This document shows positions 16,644 through 25,744 of a stretch of 64,000 bases of DNA, piece after piece. Source of the DNA: Clostridia bacterium (GTDB lineage: Bacteria > Bacillota > Clostridia > Oscillospirales > CAG-272). The notes beneath the pieces were generated by a model that ran no database searches, was not told the DNA's origin, and saw nothing but the letters and a program-made list of their open reading frames with translations. The stretch is from positions 1 to 64,000 of the forward strand of contig JAGBCA010000030.1 in assembly GCA_017938205.1 (NCBI GenBank). Direction: 5' to 3'. The position numbers and the translations under genes were made by a program. Every line of letters starts with the position of its first letter. Within the stretch, counting starts at the first letter, position 1.

Positions 16644-18341
16644 ATGGAAGAAAAGGATCTTGTGACGGCGGACGTGCAAGAGGAAAAGGCTGAAAAGCCG
16701 AAAAATGACGTGAGAAAAAAGATATTGATCCTTGTGATTTTGCTTCTGTGTGTCGGTGTACTGGTCGCGCTGGTGATCTTCCGCTCCGGCATTCCGCTCG
16801 TGGATTTCTGGACGGTGGCCGGCAGCGTTGATCCCGTGGAGACCGAGATCGCAGAGGTAAAAAAGATCGAGGGTGTTCTCGGTACGCGTGTGGCACGTAG
16901 GGGCACGCTTGCCTTGTACGAGGGGCTGAACGCCGAGGGGAAACGTACGCAATCCGTGGTGCATCTTGCAAGCGGTACGGTCATGGTCACCCTTGCGGAT
17001 ACGGATGCGAAGGAGCATGAGGTGACCCTTCGGGAAGCAAGCGGCGCGGCGTGGTATTCCGTTGAAACGGTCACGAAGGGGGAGAGTCCGCTGTATTCGA
17101 TCGCCTTGTATGACGATGGCGGCAAATCCTTTGCGGCCAAGGAAAACCTGGCGCAGTCCGCTTATGACGACCTTGACTTTGAGAGCGTTCTGGACCTTGT
17201 TCGCTTTGAGAATAAGGTGTACCGCCTGCAGGAGGGAGAGCGAGCTCGCCAGGCCTTTACGATCGGAACGTTTTCGCGGCTCCCCGATTTCGACCGCAAG
17301 GTCGGAAGCTATTATTTCGTGGAGCAGAAAAAGGATGTGGAAAATGGAATTGCAGAGGCGAGATTCGTCTATAACGAAAAGGGCGTTCTCACTGCAACCT
17401 GCCACGTTCCTACTGCCGCTGTGAAGGAAAGCTTTTTCTATCTTTCGGACGGAACGCTTCTTTTGCAGTACGTTACCTTGGCAAGCGAGCATTCCGAGGA
17501 GTATACGTATGTTGAAAAAAATCAAAAATATACGCTGCATCATCTTCTGATCTCTGCGCGAGACGGTGCGCGCACCGAGCTTGATGCCCCCGAGTTTTAT
17601 ATTACGAACATCCTTTCGGATAAGAAAATGCTTGCGGAGGGCGGCTTGAATACGAGCATTGCGAATCTCGCATGGGGCTATCATGTGAACAGCGAGCTTC
17701 TGGATACGAGCGATCACTGCCTGTCCTCCGTTCTTCTTTCCAATCGCGGCAGGATCACAAGTGAGGTCGGCGATATCATTCCCGCTATGTACGGCGGCGT
17801 GATCTACGGTGTTGCAAAGAATCGCTGGGTGGCGATCAACCTTGCGGACGAATGCTTTTTACTGAACGAATGGGGCGCCGTGGTCGGCGCGTTCCCCGGC
17901 CTTGATGCAGCAGGCCTTGAGGTCGCACAGAAGCTTTTCGTTTACGGGCAGAGCATCTACGACTGGGATCTTGAGCTTCTTTACGATATGAAGGAAAACG
18001 GCATCGTAAGCCATAGGCTCGTCGGCTCCTCCGTTCTCATGTATAAGGAGAACGGGGAGGTGCTTCTCTTCGATCCCGAGGAGAAGGAGGCGACCGTGAT
18101 CCTCGCGGCTGATTCCGATGCAAGCATTTCCGTGCAGGGCGGGGCGCTGATCGCCGCTTTGAAAACGGTGAACGGCAAGAAGCAATACGCGTTTTATAAC
18201 GAGCACAATACGCACCTCGTGACTTTGACGGCAGATGCGGTGACTGCCACCTCGTATGAGATCGACGGTAGCTTGATCGTGGAGCTTCTCGTGACTGTCG
18301 GAGATTCCACAGAGCTGTACCTTGCAACGGTTGAGGATTAA
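16644..18341 (+). CDS. single-pass membrane-anchored protein, propeller-like ectodomain
   Basis: 565-aa protein. A charged N-terminal tail of about 27 residues and one membrane segment (about 27-48) are followed by a long extracytoplasmic part with repeated beta-strand patterns (for example SVLLSNRGRITSEVG and LLFDPEEKEATVILA) reminiscent of a beta-propeller. No enzyme motif is seen. The AGGAAAGGA ribosome site lies about 14 nt from the ATG, longer than usual; an out-of-frame 11-codon ORF starting at 16630 overlaps the start. The PHP phosphatase gene begins one base after its stop, so the two are coupled. Family unknown. Confidence 0.7.
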   Translation: MEEKDLVTADVQEEKAEKPKNDVRKKILILVILLLCVGVLVALVIFRSGIPLVDFWTVAGSVDPVETEIAEVKKIEGVLGTRVARRGTLALYEGLNAEGKRTQSVVHLASGTVMVTLADTDAKEHEVTLREASGAAWYSVETVTKGESPLYSIALYDDGGKSFAAKENLAQSAYDDLDFESVLDLVRFENKVYRLQEGERARQAFTIGTFSRLPDFDRKVGSYYFVEQKKDVENGIAEARFVYNEKGVLTATCHVPTAAVKESFFYLSDGTLLLQYVTLASEHSEEYTYVEKNQKYTLHHLLISARDGARTELDAPEFYITNILSDKKMLAEGGLNTSIANLAWGYHVNSELLDTSDHCLSSVLLSNRGRITSEVGDIIPAMYGGVIYGVAKNRWVAINLADECFLLNEWGAVVGAFPGLDAAGLEVAQKLFVYGQSIYDWDLELLYDMKENGIVSHRLVGSSVLMYKENGEVLLFDPEEKEATVILAADSDASISVQGGALIAALKTVNGKKQYAFYNEHNTHLVTLTADAVTATSYEIDGSLIVELLVTVGDSTELYLATVED

Positions 18342-18342
18342 A

Positions 18343-19155
18343 ATGATAACAACGAATTTTCACACGCACACAACCTTTTGCGACGGAAAGGATACGCCTG
18401 AGGAAATGGTGCTTGCCGCGATCAATAAGGGCTTTTCCGCTCTGGGCTTTTCGGGACACGCGTTCTTCGTTTTGGATGCGGAGATCTCAATGGATGCGCA
18501 GCGTCAGCGCCTTTATCGAGCCGAGATCCTTCGCCTACGCGAAAAATATAAAAACGAGATTGAGATCTATCTCGGCATCGAGCAGGATACCTGGTCTCCG
18601 CCTCTCGAATATAAGTACGATTACGTGATCGCCTCTGCACATAATCTTCTGAAAAACGGCGTGTATTGCCCGGTGGATAACAGTGCTGAGATGATGCAGG
18701 ACAATCTTTTGCGTCAGTGGGGCGGCGATCAGGATGCATACGCCGAGGATTATTTTGCCGAGTGCTGGCATCTGTTCGATAAGATACCGCAGGGGGACGT
18801 GATCGGTCATATCGATTTGATCACAAAATACGACGAGCTGTTTTCCATTCGCCGCTCGGAAAAATATTTTTCCATGGCAAAAAGCACGGTCGAGCATCTT
18901 GCAAAATACGGCAAGCCCTTTGAGATCAATACGGGCGCGATCGGGCGCGGCTACCGAACCTCGCCTTATCCCTGCGCCGAGCTTCTTTTCGCGATCAAAA
19001 AGGCGGGTGGCCGCATTGTGATCAACTCGGATTGCCATAATAAGGATTTTCTTGATTGCGGCTTTGATGATGCGGTCGCGCTTGCAAGGGATTGCGGATT
19101 TCAGTCCCACACGATCCTGACAAAGGATGGATGGCGCGAGGTCGCGCTTCCTTAA
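18343..19155 (+). CDS. PHP-domain phosphatase, histidinol-phosphatase-like
   Basis: 270-aa cytosolic metal-dependent phosphoesterase. The PHP motifs NFHTHTTFCDGKDTP, GFSGHAFF, GIEQDTW, GHIDLITKY and INSDCHN are all present and would supply the trinuclear metal site. It resembles HisK/HisJ-type histidinol-phosphate phosphatases, but no other histidine-biosynthesis gene is nearby, so a different phosphoester is possible. The ATG at 18343 follows the preceding stop by one base; the frame extends slightly upstream without a ribosome site. Confidence 0.82.
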   Translation: MITTNFHTHTTFCDGKDTPEEMVLAAINKGFSALGFSGHAFFVLDAEISMDAQRQRLYRAEILRLREKYKNEIEIYLGIEQDTWSPPLEYKYDYVIASAHNLLKNGVYCPVDNSAEMMQDNLLRQWGGDQDAYAEDYFAECWHLFDKIPQGDVIGHIDLITKYDELFSIRRSEKYFSMAKSTVEHLAKYGKPFEINTGAIGRGYRTSPYPCAELLFAIKKAGGRIVINSDCHNKDFLDCGFDDAVALARDCGFQSHTILTKDGWREVALP

Positions 19156-19183
19156 AACGCAAATTTTGTAAACAATTATGAGA

Positions 19184-19231
19184 AAAAACAGAGGCCCCGA
19201 CGGATAATATGCCGCCGGGGTCTCTGTTTTT
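19184..19231. terminator. bidirectional terminator
   Basis: ACAGAGGCCCCGACGG pairs with CCGCCGGGGTCTCTGT (two mismatched or wobble positions) around an 8-nt loop, with A and T tracts on the two sides. It serves the convergent PHP and metallophosphoesterase genes. Confidence 0.88.
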
Positions 19232-19239
19232 ATATCGGA

Positions 19240-20361
19240 TCAGCAGAGCGAAAGTGAGGTGCTTTCCGTTTCTTTTCCGGTTTTGTCCGTGAAGCGCACC
19301 TGCATTTTCCCGTTTTCGAGCAAGAGGGCCGTGCCTCCGACGAGCGCGTCGCCGTTTTCCGTTTTTCCGCGAAGAAAGGCGCCGACGACGATAGGAAAGT
19401 CATGCGGCAGAAGGCTCTGCCCGTCACCCGGGAGCATCGTGTAGGCCCTATGGATATGGCCGCAGAGCATCGCCTGCACCCCAAGGCGCGAAAGCTGCTC
19501 GGAAAAGGCGGTGTAGACCTCTCGCTCGATATCAAATTCGCAGCCTGCCCTGCGCGCGGTCTGCATCGGGCAGATATGGGAAACGGCGATGCGGTAGGGG
19601 CGCGTGAGAGGGGCTTGCTCTTTTAGCCAGGCAAGCTCGCGTCGGCGGAAGGGAGCGAAGCGGTTGATGCCCGCATACGCGCTCTTGTAGCCGTATTCCG
19701 CGCCGTAAACGTAATCGTCGGGCTTATCCTCGCCGCAGTCCAGCGCGATGCCCGCAATCGGGCCGACGGAGAAGGTGAAATATGTGTCCTTGCCGTTGGC
19801 AGGGAAGAAATCCGTATAAAAATGCGAAAGCTTGCCGCGTGTGTCATGGTTGCCTCGCACGAAAACGATGGGAACGGCGCCCTTCGCGACCTGCCCGAGG
19901 AAGATCGAGACCTCAAGAAAATCCTTTTCCTTTTCCACCTCGGCAACGTCACCGTTCATTATATAAAGATCGGTTTCATCCGCAAATCTCGCCGCCGCTT
20001 GCTCGGCAAGAGAAAAGTGGCTATGCACGTCCGAAAGATAGAAGATGCGAACGCCGTCCGTCTTTTTGATCGGGCGGAAGGGAAAGCTTTCTCTTTCCGG
20101 CTCGCCCATCTCGGAAAAATAAGCCTGATGGCAGATCGTTTTACTGTATACCACGGTATATGCCTCTGCCTTGTCCAGTACCGTCTGCGGCACGCGTATC
20201 TTCGCATAGGCACGCTCGGTTGCCAGCACGCCTGCGTTTTCTTCAAAGAACGCCTCGCCACCGATCTCCAGATACAAAATACCGTTTTCTTTCGCGTTGA
20301 CGAGGATCTCATACTCCTCCCCGATCACGAAAACCGAGGGCGCACACTCTAAAAAAGACAT
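19240..20361 (-). CDS. calcineurin-like metallophosphoesterase with N-terminal beta domain
   Basis: 373-aa protein. The N-terminal 90 residues form a beta-sandwich-like region; the phosphoesterase domain follows, with SDVHSHF, NGDVAEVE, GNHDTRG, SHICPMQ and CGHIHRAY supplying the two-metal site. No signal peptide is seen. AGGAGAACGGTT precedes the ATG. It is the last gene of an araC-trxB-phosphoesterase transcript (14-nt gap after trxB). The substrate is unknown; the family includes phosphodiesterases and purple-acid-phosphatase-like enzymes. Confidence 0.8.
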   Translation of the reverse strand: MSFLECAPSVFVIGEEYEILVNAKENGILYLEIGGEAFFEENAGVLATERAYAKIRVPQTVLDKAEAYTVVYSKTICHQAYFSEMGEPERESFPFRPIKKTDGVRIFYLSDVHSHFSLAEQAAARFADETDLYIMNGDVAEVEKEKDFLEVSIFLGQVAKGAVPIVFVRGNHDTRGKLSHFYTDFFPANGKDTYFTFSVGPIAGIALDCGEDKPDDYVYGAEYGYKSAYAGINRFAPFRRRELAWLKEQAPLTRPYRIAVSHICPMQTARRAGCEFDIEREVYTAFSEQLSRLGVQAMLCGHIHRAYTMLPGDGQSLLPHDFPIVVGAFLRGKTENGDALVGGTALLLENGKMQVRFTDKTGKETESTSLSLC

Positions 20362-20375
20362 AACCGTTCTCCTAT

Positions 20376-21302
20376 TTATTTTTCTTTATAGTTTGCGATA
20401 TATTCCTCGGCAAAATGCGCGGCGGCCGCACCGTCTGCTGCGGCGGTCACGATCTGGCGAAAGGCCTTGGTTCGTACGTCACCGACGGCATAAACACCAT
20501 CCGCATTCGTTTTCGTGTCCTCGCCTGCTACGATATATCCGTTTTCAAGCGTGAGCTGCCCTTCAAAAAGCGCGGTCTCGGGGGAGCGGCCAACGCTGAT
20601 GAATAGTCCGTCAATGGGTAGCTCCTCCTGTCCCGTCTGCAGGCTTTCTATCGTAATCGAGGTGAGCCTTTCTTCTCCGTTCAGTGCTTTTACCACCGAG
20701 TTCCATTTGAACTCCACCGTTTCTGCACGCATCAGGGGCTCATGGTAGACTTTTTCTGCCCGCAGGGTATCTCTTCTGTGAATGAGGTAGACCTTCTTGC
20801 AAATGCGGGAAAGCAGAAGCGCATCTGCCGCGGCAGAATTGCCACCGCCAACAACGGCCACCGTCTTGCCTCGGTAAAGCATACCGTCGCAGGCCGCGCA
20901 GTAGCCAACGCCACGCCCGATCATGGCTTCTTCGCCGTCAAGGCCGAGATGCTTGTGGGTGGCTCCCGTGGCGATGATCACCGCCTTGGCAAGATATTCC
21001 TCTCGCGCCGTACGGATGCGCTTGGGGGTTTGCAAAAGCGCCACTCCCGTCACCTCCGCATTCACGGTCTCAGCACCAAATTTTTCTGCGCCCGCCTGCA
21101 TTTTGAAACCGAGTGTGAAGCCGTCGATGCCCTCGTTAAAGCCGGGGAAATTTTCAATAGACTCTGTTTCCGTCATCTGTCCGCCGGCAGAAAATTTTTC
21201 GATCACGAGCGTGGAAAGCCCTGCTCGCGCCGCATAAAGTGCTGCCGTGTAGCCTGCAGGGCCGCCGCCAATAATGATCACATCGTAAATGTTTGTTTGC
21301 AT
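20376..21302 (-). CDS. trxB: thioredoxin reductase (NADPH, FAD)
   Basis: 308-aa flavoprotein of normal length. It has the FAD-binding IIGGGPAGYTAALYAARAG at the N-terminus, the redox disulfide CAAC (C135, C138), the NADPH fold AVVGGGNSAAADALL and a C-terminal GVYAVGDVRTKAFRQ. It reduces thioredoxin or a thioredoxin-like partner in the cytosol; no thioredoxin gene is in the window. GGAGG lies only 4-5 nt before the ATG. It starts 10 nt after the stop of an AraC-type gene and shares that gene's consensus promoter, an unusual partnership for trxB. Confidence 0.93.
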   Translation of the reverse strand: MQTNIYDVIIIGGGPAGYTAALYAARAGLSTLVIEKFSAGGQMTETESIENFPGFNEGIDGFTLGFKMQAGAEKFGAETVNAEVTGVALLQTPKRIRTAREEYLAKAVIIATGATHKHLGLDGEEAMIGRGVGYCAACDGMLYRGKTVAVVGGGNSAAADALLLSRICKKVYLIHRRDTLRAEKVYHEPLMRAETVEFKWNSVVKALNGEERLTSITIESLQTGQEELPIDGLFISVGRSPETALFEGQLTLENGYIVAGEDTKTNADGVYAVGDVRTKAFRQIVTAAADGAAAAHFAEEYIANYKEK

Positions 21303-21312
21303 ATAACCTCCA

Positions 21313-22044
21313 TCACACCGTCGTTTCTCTGAAATCTGTGGGAGAAAGCCCGGTGTTTTTCTTAAAGAAATTGCTAAAATAATATTCGTTTTCGAATCCG
21401 CAGCTGTATGCGATCTCCTTGATCGGCATCGCCGTCTGCATCAGCAGCTCCTTTGCACGCTCCAGCCTTAGCTGCTTGATGCGTTCCGAGGGCGTGCATC
21501 CAAAGGCTGCACGAAATCTTCGGATCAGCTGCACGTGCGAGAGCGAGCTTTCCCTTGCAAGGGAGGCAACGGATATGCCCTTCGTCACGCTTTCGCGGAT
21601 CCGTTTTTCCGCGGCAAGCATTTCCGCATCCCTTTCGCGTTCGACTATGCGGCATTGCTGCTCAAGCGAATACTGTGCCGAAAGGTCAAGCAAAAGATGA
21701 GAGCGCAGCCTTGCGGCATCCGTCAGCATCGCGCATTTTTCTGCCATGAAAAGCGTAGAGCGAAAACGCTGCGTATCCGAAAAAACGAGATGCTCAGAGG
21801 AGAAAAGCGGCTCTTCGCTCACGTAGCGAAACAGCATCAGCTTCATCGGTCGCAAGGCGTGCCTTTCGTGGCGGACACCCTTGCGGAAGAGAAAGGCCTG
21901 GTTTTCCTCCACCTGCCGCTCCTTTCCCTCGTATTTCACCGTGAACGCGCCCTCTAAAAGACAAAGGAGAAGGTCGTTTTCACAAAGAAAGTGCTTCTCT
22001 CTGAATTTTTCTCTGTAAATGCTCGTGTAAACCAGTAGCTCCAT
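21313..22044 (-). CDS. AraC-family transcriptional regulator
   Basis: 243-aa protein with a cupin-like N-terminal half (about 20-100) and a C-terminal double helix-turn-helix (about 145-240, with VASLARESSLSHVQLIRRF and IAYSCGFENEYYFSNFFKK). GAGG precedes the ATG. It is divergent from the GH42-like gene at 22167, with the two promoters overlapping, so it probably controls that gene and itself; being first in the trxB transcript also ties it to trxB expression. Confidence 0.85.
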   Translation of the reverse strand: MELLVYTSIYREKFREKHFLCENDLLLCLLEGAFTVKYEGKERQVEENQAFLFRKGVRHERHALRPMKLMLFRYVSEEPLFSSEHLVFSDTQRFRSTLFMAEKCAMLTDAARLRSHLLLDLSAQYSLEQQCRIVERERDAEMLAAEKRIRESVTKGISVASLARESSLSHVQLIRRFRAAFGCTPSERIKQLRLERAKELLMQTAMPIKEIAYSCGFENEYYFSNFFKKNTGLSPTDFRETTV

Positions 22045-22076
22045 CGTTTTCCTCGATGATAAATTTTTATATTTTG

Positions 22077-22105
22077 ATTATAAAATGTTTTATTGCGTTT
22101 GTCAA
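22077..22105 (-). promoter_or_regulatory. consensus promoter of the araC-trxB operon
   Basis: Minus strand: -35 TTGACA (22105-22100), 17-nt spacer, -10 TATAAT (22082-22077), a perfect sigma-A match. A plus-strand TTGTCA (22099-22104) with TATTAG 16 nt on overlaps its -35 and could serve the divergent GH42-like gene. Confidence 0.88.
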
Positions 22106-22166
22106 TATGCTTTATTATAATATTAGTATAAAAATAAAACGCGCAGATGCGCGGATAGGAGTAAAT

Positions 22167-24449
22167 ATGGCAAAAATCGTACAGGTCGGCGGCCGTCCCG
22201 CCTTCAGTGTGAACGGAGAGATCCTGCCGCCTTCCTTCGTCACGGTGCGAACGAGGGATAACGGAGGGCAGGATATCCACTTTGATCCTGCGTATTTTGA
22301 AAGCCTTGGGCGTGCAGGCATACGCGTGTTCTTTTTGCACTGCAACACGCTCTGGCTGCAGCCGAACGCCATCGAGCTCTTTGATTATGAGGCGCGTGCC
22401 TTGCTTGCCGCCGTTCCGAATGCGTATATCGTTCCGCGCATCGGCCTGCATCCTCCCATCGAATGGATCGAAGAGCATCCCGAAGAGTGCATCACTTACA
22501 GCGATGGAACAAGACCTCCTTTTCACCTTTTTACGGAATCCTATGAGGCAGATCTGCCGATGATGTATTCGCTTGCCTCCTCCGTCTGGCGAGAGGATGC
22601 GGGGCGTGCGCTTACCGAGCTTTGGCGCGCCTTGATGGCGCTTCCGTACAGTGAGCGCATCATCGGGTGCTTTCCCGCCGCAGGTGCCACCTCCGAATGG
22701 TATAGCGGTCTGCCGTATATCGATATAAAAAATCGGCGTGTGCAGGGCTACAGCGCGGCGGTGCGCCGCGAGTTCTCGCTCTATCTGCGCGAAACCTACG
22801 GCACGGACGATGCGCTTCGCCGCGCTTGGGGAAGAGAGGATGTTTCGATCGATGCTCCTCCTATTCCAACCTACGAGGAGCATTATTTCGGTATGGAGGC
22901 AGACTATGACGCCGCGATCCCGAAGCAGAAAATGCTCTCCAACGCCGAAACGCCGCCCGCTCTTTGCAACGGCACGCACATCGGCGCCTTCACCGATATG
23001 AATAAATGTCCCCACGTTTACGATTTTTACCGCGCGCATCATAAGGCAACGGCGCGTGCACAGCTACATTTTGCCAAGGTGATCAAGGCTATCACGCCGG
23101 ATCGCCTCGTTGGTATGTGCTACGGATCGCTGGGGTGCGATAATACGCTCACCTCCGGGCGCAATGGCTTCGTATCGATGCTGCTTTCCGCGCCCGAATA
23201 CGATTTTATGCTCAACCCCTCCGTGTATCAGAACCGTCAGCCCGGCGGCGCACCCGCACAGCGTGTGGCGGAGGATTCCTTCGCCCTGCACGGCAAGATC
23301 TATATCAGCCAGGAGGACACACGCACCCACGCCGAAAACCGCTACTTTCGCAATAAATACAACGTCTTTGATGAGACCGATGCGATCAATGCGATGAAGC
23401 GCGAGTACGGAAAAAATATCTGCTGTGATAATTATTGCTGGTGGTTTGATCAGCTTCTCGGCGGCCGCCGCTACCGCTTTCCCGAGATCTATGCGCTTAT
23501 CGAAAAGCAACAGGCGCTCGGCCGTGAGGCCTATACGCTTGATCGCAGAAAGGAAACCGAGGTCGCCTACGTTTTCTGTGAGCGCTCGCCCTTGACCTGC
23601 TCGATCCAGACGACGGGAGAGACCGCGGAGCTTCTCAGAAACTACGAGCTGCCCTATGTTGGTGTGCGCTACGCGCAGTATAGCCTTGAGGATATCACGG
23701 ACGAGAGAATACCGCCGCACAAGCTCTACGTTTTCGTTAACTGCTTTGTTGTGACGGGGGAGGAAAGAGAAAAAATACACGCACGCCTGCGCCGCGAGGG
23801 CGCGGTTGCCCTCTGGATCTACGCATCGGGCTTTGCCGATCCTTCGGCGGACGTGAAGATGTCCGCGAGAAATATCAGTGCGCTGACGGGTATTGAGATC
23901 GGAATGGAAAACGATCGCTTCGATCCCGTTCTTCGATTCTCGGGTGAGGTGCATACCGCCACCGAGGGGCTGGATCGCAGAAGGCTCTTCGGCCGCTTCG
24001 ATCGCCACAATTATTTTGGGCTCGGGCCGTATCATTATTCGCATTTTGAAAGCTATCTGTATCCTCTGTTCCATTCGGTTGATAAGAACGCCGCGGATCT
24101 TGCATATTTTGCAAACACCGGCTTTCCCGCCGTTTCCTTGAAGAAATGCGACGGCTTCACCTCGATCTTTTACGGTGCAAAGCTGATCGACCGATCGGTG
24201 CTCCGCGCCATCGCGCGCTTCGCGGGAGCACACGTATATAGTGAGGATGAGGACGTTCTTTTCGTGGGTAAAAACTATATAACCTTCCACGCGGCAAGCG
24301 GCGGAAAAAAAACGCTCACCTTGCCGAAGCGGGCAAAGGTCACGGAAGTTTACGAGAACAAGGTATACGCAGAAAATGCAAAGGAAATTCGCTTTGAATG
24401 CTATTTTGGAGAAACCAAAACCTTTCGTATTGAAGCACTTGAAGATTGA
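22167..24449 (+). CDS. GH42-like clan-A glycosidase (beta-galactosidase-like)
   Basis: 760-aa cytosolic protein. The N-terminal barrel begins with SLGRAGIRVFFLHCNTLW, a GH42-like strand, and offers E177 (GATSEWYS) as candidate acid/base and a glutamate in YISQEDTRTH as candidate nucleophile. The usual NE pair is SE here, so family placement is tentative. An amidotransferase-like middle region (EVAYVFCERSP) and a C-terminal beta domain follow, as in GH42. The ATG at 22167 is preceded by AGGAG; the frame is open further upstream into the promoter region. It is divergent from an AraC gene, its probable regulator. Confidence 0.7.
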   Translation: MAKIVQVGGRPAFSVNGEILPPSFVTVRTRDNGGQDIHFDPAYFESLGRAGIRVFFLHCNTLWLQPNAIELFDYEARALLAAVPNAYIVPRIGLHPPIEWIEEHPEECITYSDGTRPPFHLFTESYEADLPMMYSLASSVWREDAGRALTELWRALMALPYSERIIGCFPAAGATSEWYSGLPYIDIKNRRVQGYSAAVRREFSLYLRETYGTDDALRRAWGREDVSIDAPPIPTYEEHYFGMEADYDAAIPKQKMLSNAETPPALCNGTHIGAFTDMNKCPHVYDFYRAHHKATARAQLHFAKVIKAITPDRLVGMCYGSLGCDNTLTSGRNGFVSMLLSAPEYDFMLNPSVYQNRQPGGAPAQRVAEDSFALHGKIYISQEDTRTHAENRYFRNKYNVFDETDAINAMKREYGKNICCDNYCWWFDQLLGGRRYRFPEIYALIEKQQALGREAYTLDRRKETEVAYVFCERSPLTCSIQTTGETAELLRNYELPYVGVRYAQYSLEDITDERIPPHKLYVFVNCFVVTGEEREKIHARLRREGAVALWIYASGFADPSADVKMSARNISALTGIEIGMENDRFDPVLRFSGEVHTATEGLDRRRLFGRFDRHNYFGLGPYHYSHFESYLYPLFHSVDKNAADLAYFANTGFPAVSLKKCDGFTSIFYGAKLIDRSVLRAIARFAGAHVYSEDEDVLFVGKNYITFHAASGGKKTLTLPKRAKVTEVYENKVYAENAKEIRFECYFGETKTFRIEALED

Positions 24450-24507
24450 ATGAAAAATGCAAAAAATGCAAACAATTATTTTCTTTTTGAAAGGAAAATG
24501 ACGAAAA

Positions 24508-25665
24508 ATGGAGATAAGAAGGCTTAAAAAGGAAGACTACGACGCGTTGCTTTGTCTTTTAAATACGAGCTTTGCCGCCGTGCGGAAACGCCCCGTGGAT
24601 TTTCTTCGCGGGCAGCCGAAAATGTGGGTGCGTGACGACGTTTACATGGGGCGGCATCTCGGCCTTTTCGAGGACGGTCGGCTGGTTGCCGCCGTCGGGA
24701 TCTATCCCCTGGAGCTTGCGGTTGGAAACGAAACGCTTCGCTTTGCCACCACGGGCAACGTGGCAACGCATCCGTCCTATGCGGGGCGCGGTTATTTTAC
24801 AGAGCTTTTTTCACTTGCGATGAAGGAAGCGGAGCGGGAGGGCTACGATGCGCTTCGTCTCGGCGGAGAAAAGCAACGCTACGCTCGCTTTGGCTTTGAG
24901 GACTGCGGAACGCTTTTTCGTGCTGAGCTTTCGGAAAAGAACCGCGCCGCGTTTGATGAAAGCCGATATGCGAGTATAACCTTTATGCCGCTTTCGGAGG
25001 ATTCCCTTGCCGAGCTTCGGTACGTCAGGGATCTGACAGCCAAGGCGCCATGCTATGTAAAACGCTATCCAACCGAGGGGGAGCGCGACGTTTTGCGCGT
25101 GCTCCGTTCCAAGTATAGCGAGGCGTATATTGCAAAACGCGAGGGCCGCCCGATCGGCTATCTTAGTGCCGCAGATATGGGGAAAACCGTCACGGAGCTT
25201 CGTGCGGAAAGTGCAGAGGACTATCTTTCCGTTGCCTGTGCTTGGCAAAGGGAGGTGGGCGAAACGATCTCGCTGACACTCGCCCCTTGGATGAAGGAGG
25301 AGCTTGTCTGCCTTTCCTCCGTGGCGCAGACGATCACGGTGCTTGCTCCCTCCAAATTCAAATTTTTGCATCCCGAGCGCGTGGCGGATGCATTCGTAAA
25401 GCTGAAGCATTCGCTTTCGCCCCTGCCGAGCGGCACGCTATATCTTGAGATCAAAGGCTATGGCGTTTTGTGCCTTTGCGTGGATGAAACGGGAGCGTCC
25501 TGCACCCTTGCCGATGGGGCGAGAACGGATGCTTCCTTGGATAGCGCCACCGCCGCGAAGCTCTTGTACGGACACCTTCCGCCCTCTTTGTTTGCAGAGC
25601 TGCCGCCCTCTGCCGCGGCTTGGCTGCCGCTTCCGCTCACATGGAATTTCCAGGATCTGGTTTGA
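24508..25665 (+). CDS. GNAT acetyltransferase, Eis/two-domain type
   Basis: 385-aa protein. The N-terminal 150 residues form a GNAT domain with the acetyl-CoA loop ATHPSYAGRGYFTEL (motif A) and RYARFGFEDCG. A second half of about 230 residues (ARSEAEDY-like GNAT remnant, then a sterol-carrier-like C-terminal region) fits the Eis family of multi-domain acetyltransferases. The acceptor is unknown. AAAGGAAAA lies about 12 nt before the ATG, and an out-of-frame ATG lies between them. Neighbours give no functional clue. Confidence 0.75.
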   Translation: MEIRRLKKEDYDALLCLLNTSFAAVRKRPVDFLRGQPKMWVRDDVYMGRHLGLFEDGRLVAAVGIYPLELAVGNETLRFATTGNVATHPSYAGRGYFTELFSLAMKEAEREGYDALRLGGEKQRYARFGFEDCGTLFRAELSEKNRAAFDESRYASITFMPLSEDSLAELRYVRDLTAKAPCYVKRYPTEGERDVLRVLRSKYSEAYIAKREGRPIGYLSAADMGKTVTELRAESAEDYLSVACAWQREVGETISLTLAPWMKEELVCLSSVAQTITVLAPSKFKFLHPERVADAFVKLKHSLSPLPSGTLYLEIKGYGVLCLCVDETGASCTLADGARTDASLDSATAAKLLYGHLPPSLFAELPPSAAAWLPLPLTWNFQDLV

Positions 25666-25687
25666 TGCGGTATTCTCTCTGTTTTGC

Positions 25688-25716
25688 TTGACAAAAATGC
25701 GCAAGAGGTGTAAAAT
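25688..25716 (+). promoter_or_regulatory. promoter of the M20 peptidase gene
   Basis: -35 TTGACA (25688-25693), 17-nt spacer, -10 TAAAAT (25711-25716). Confidence 0.82.
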
Positions 25717-25744
25717 AGGTGTATGAAGATTTTGGAGGCAGACG

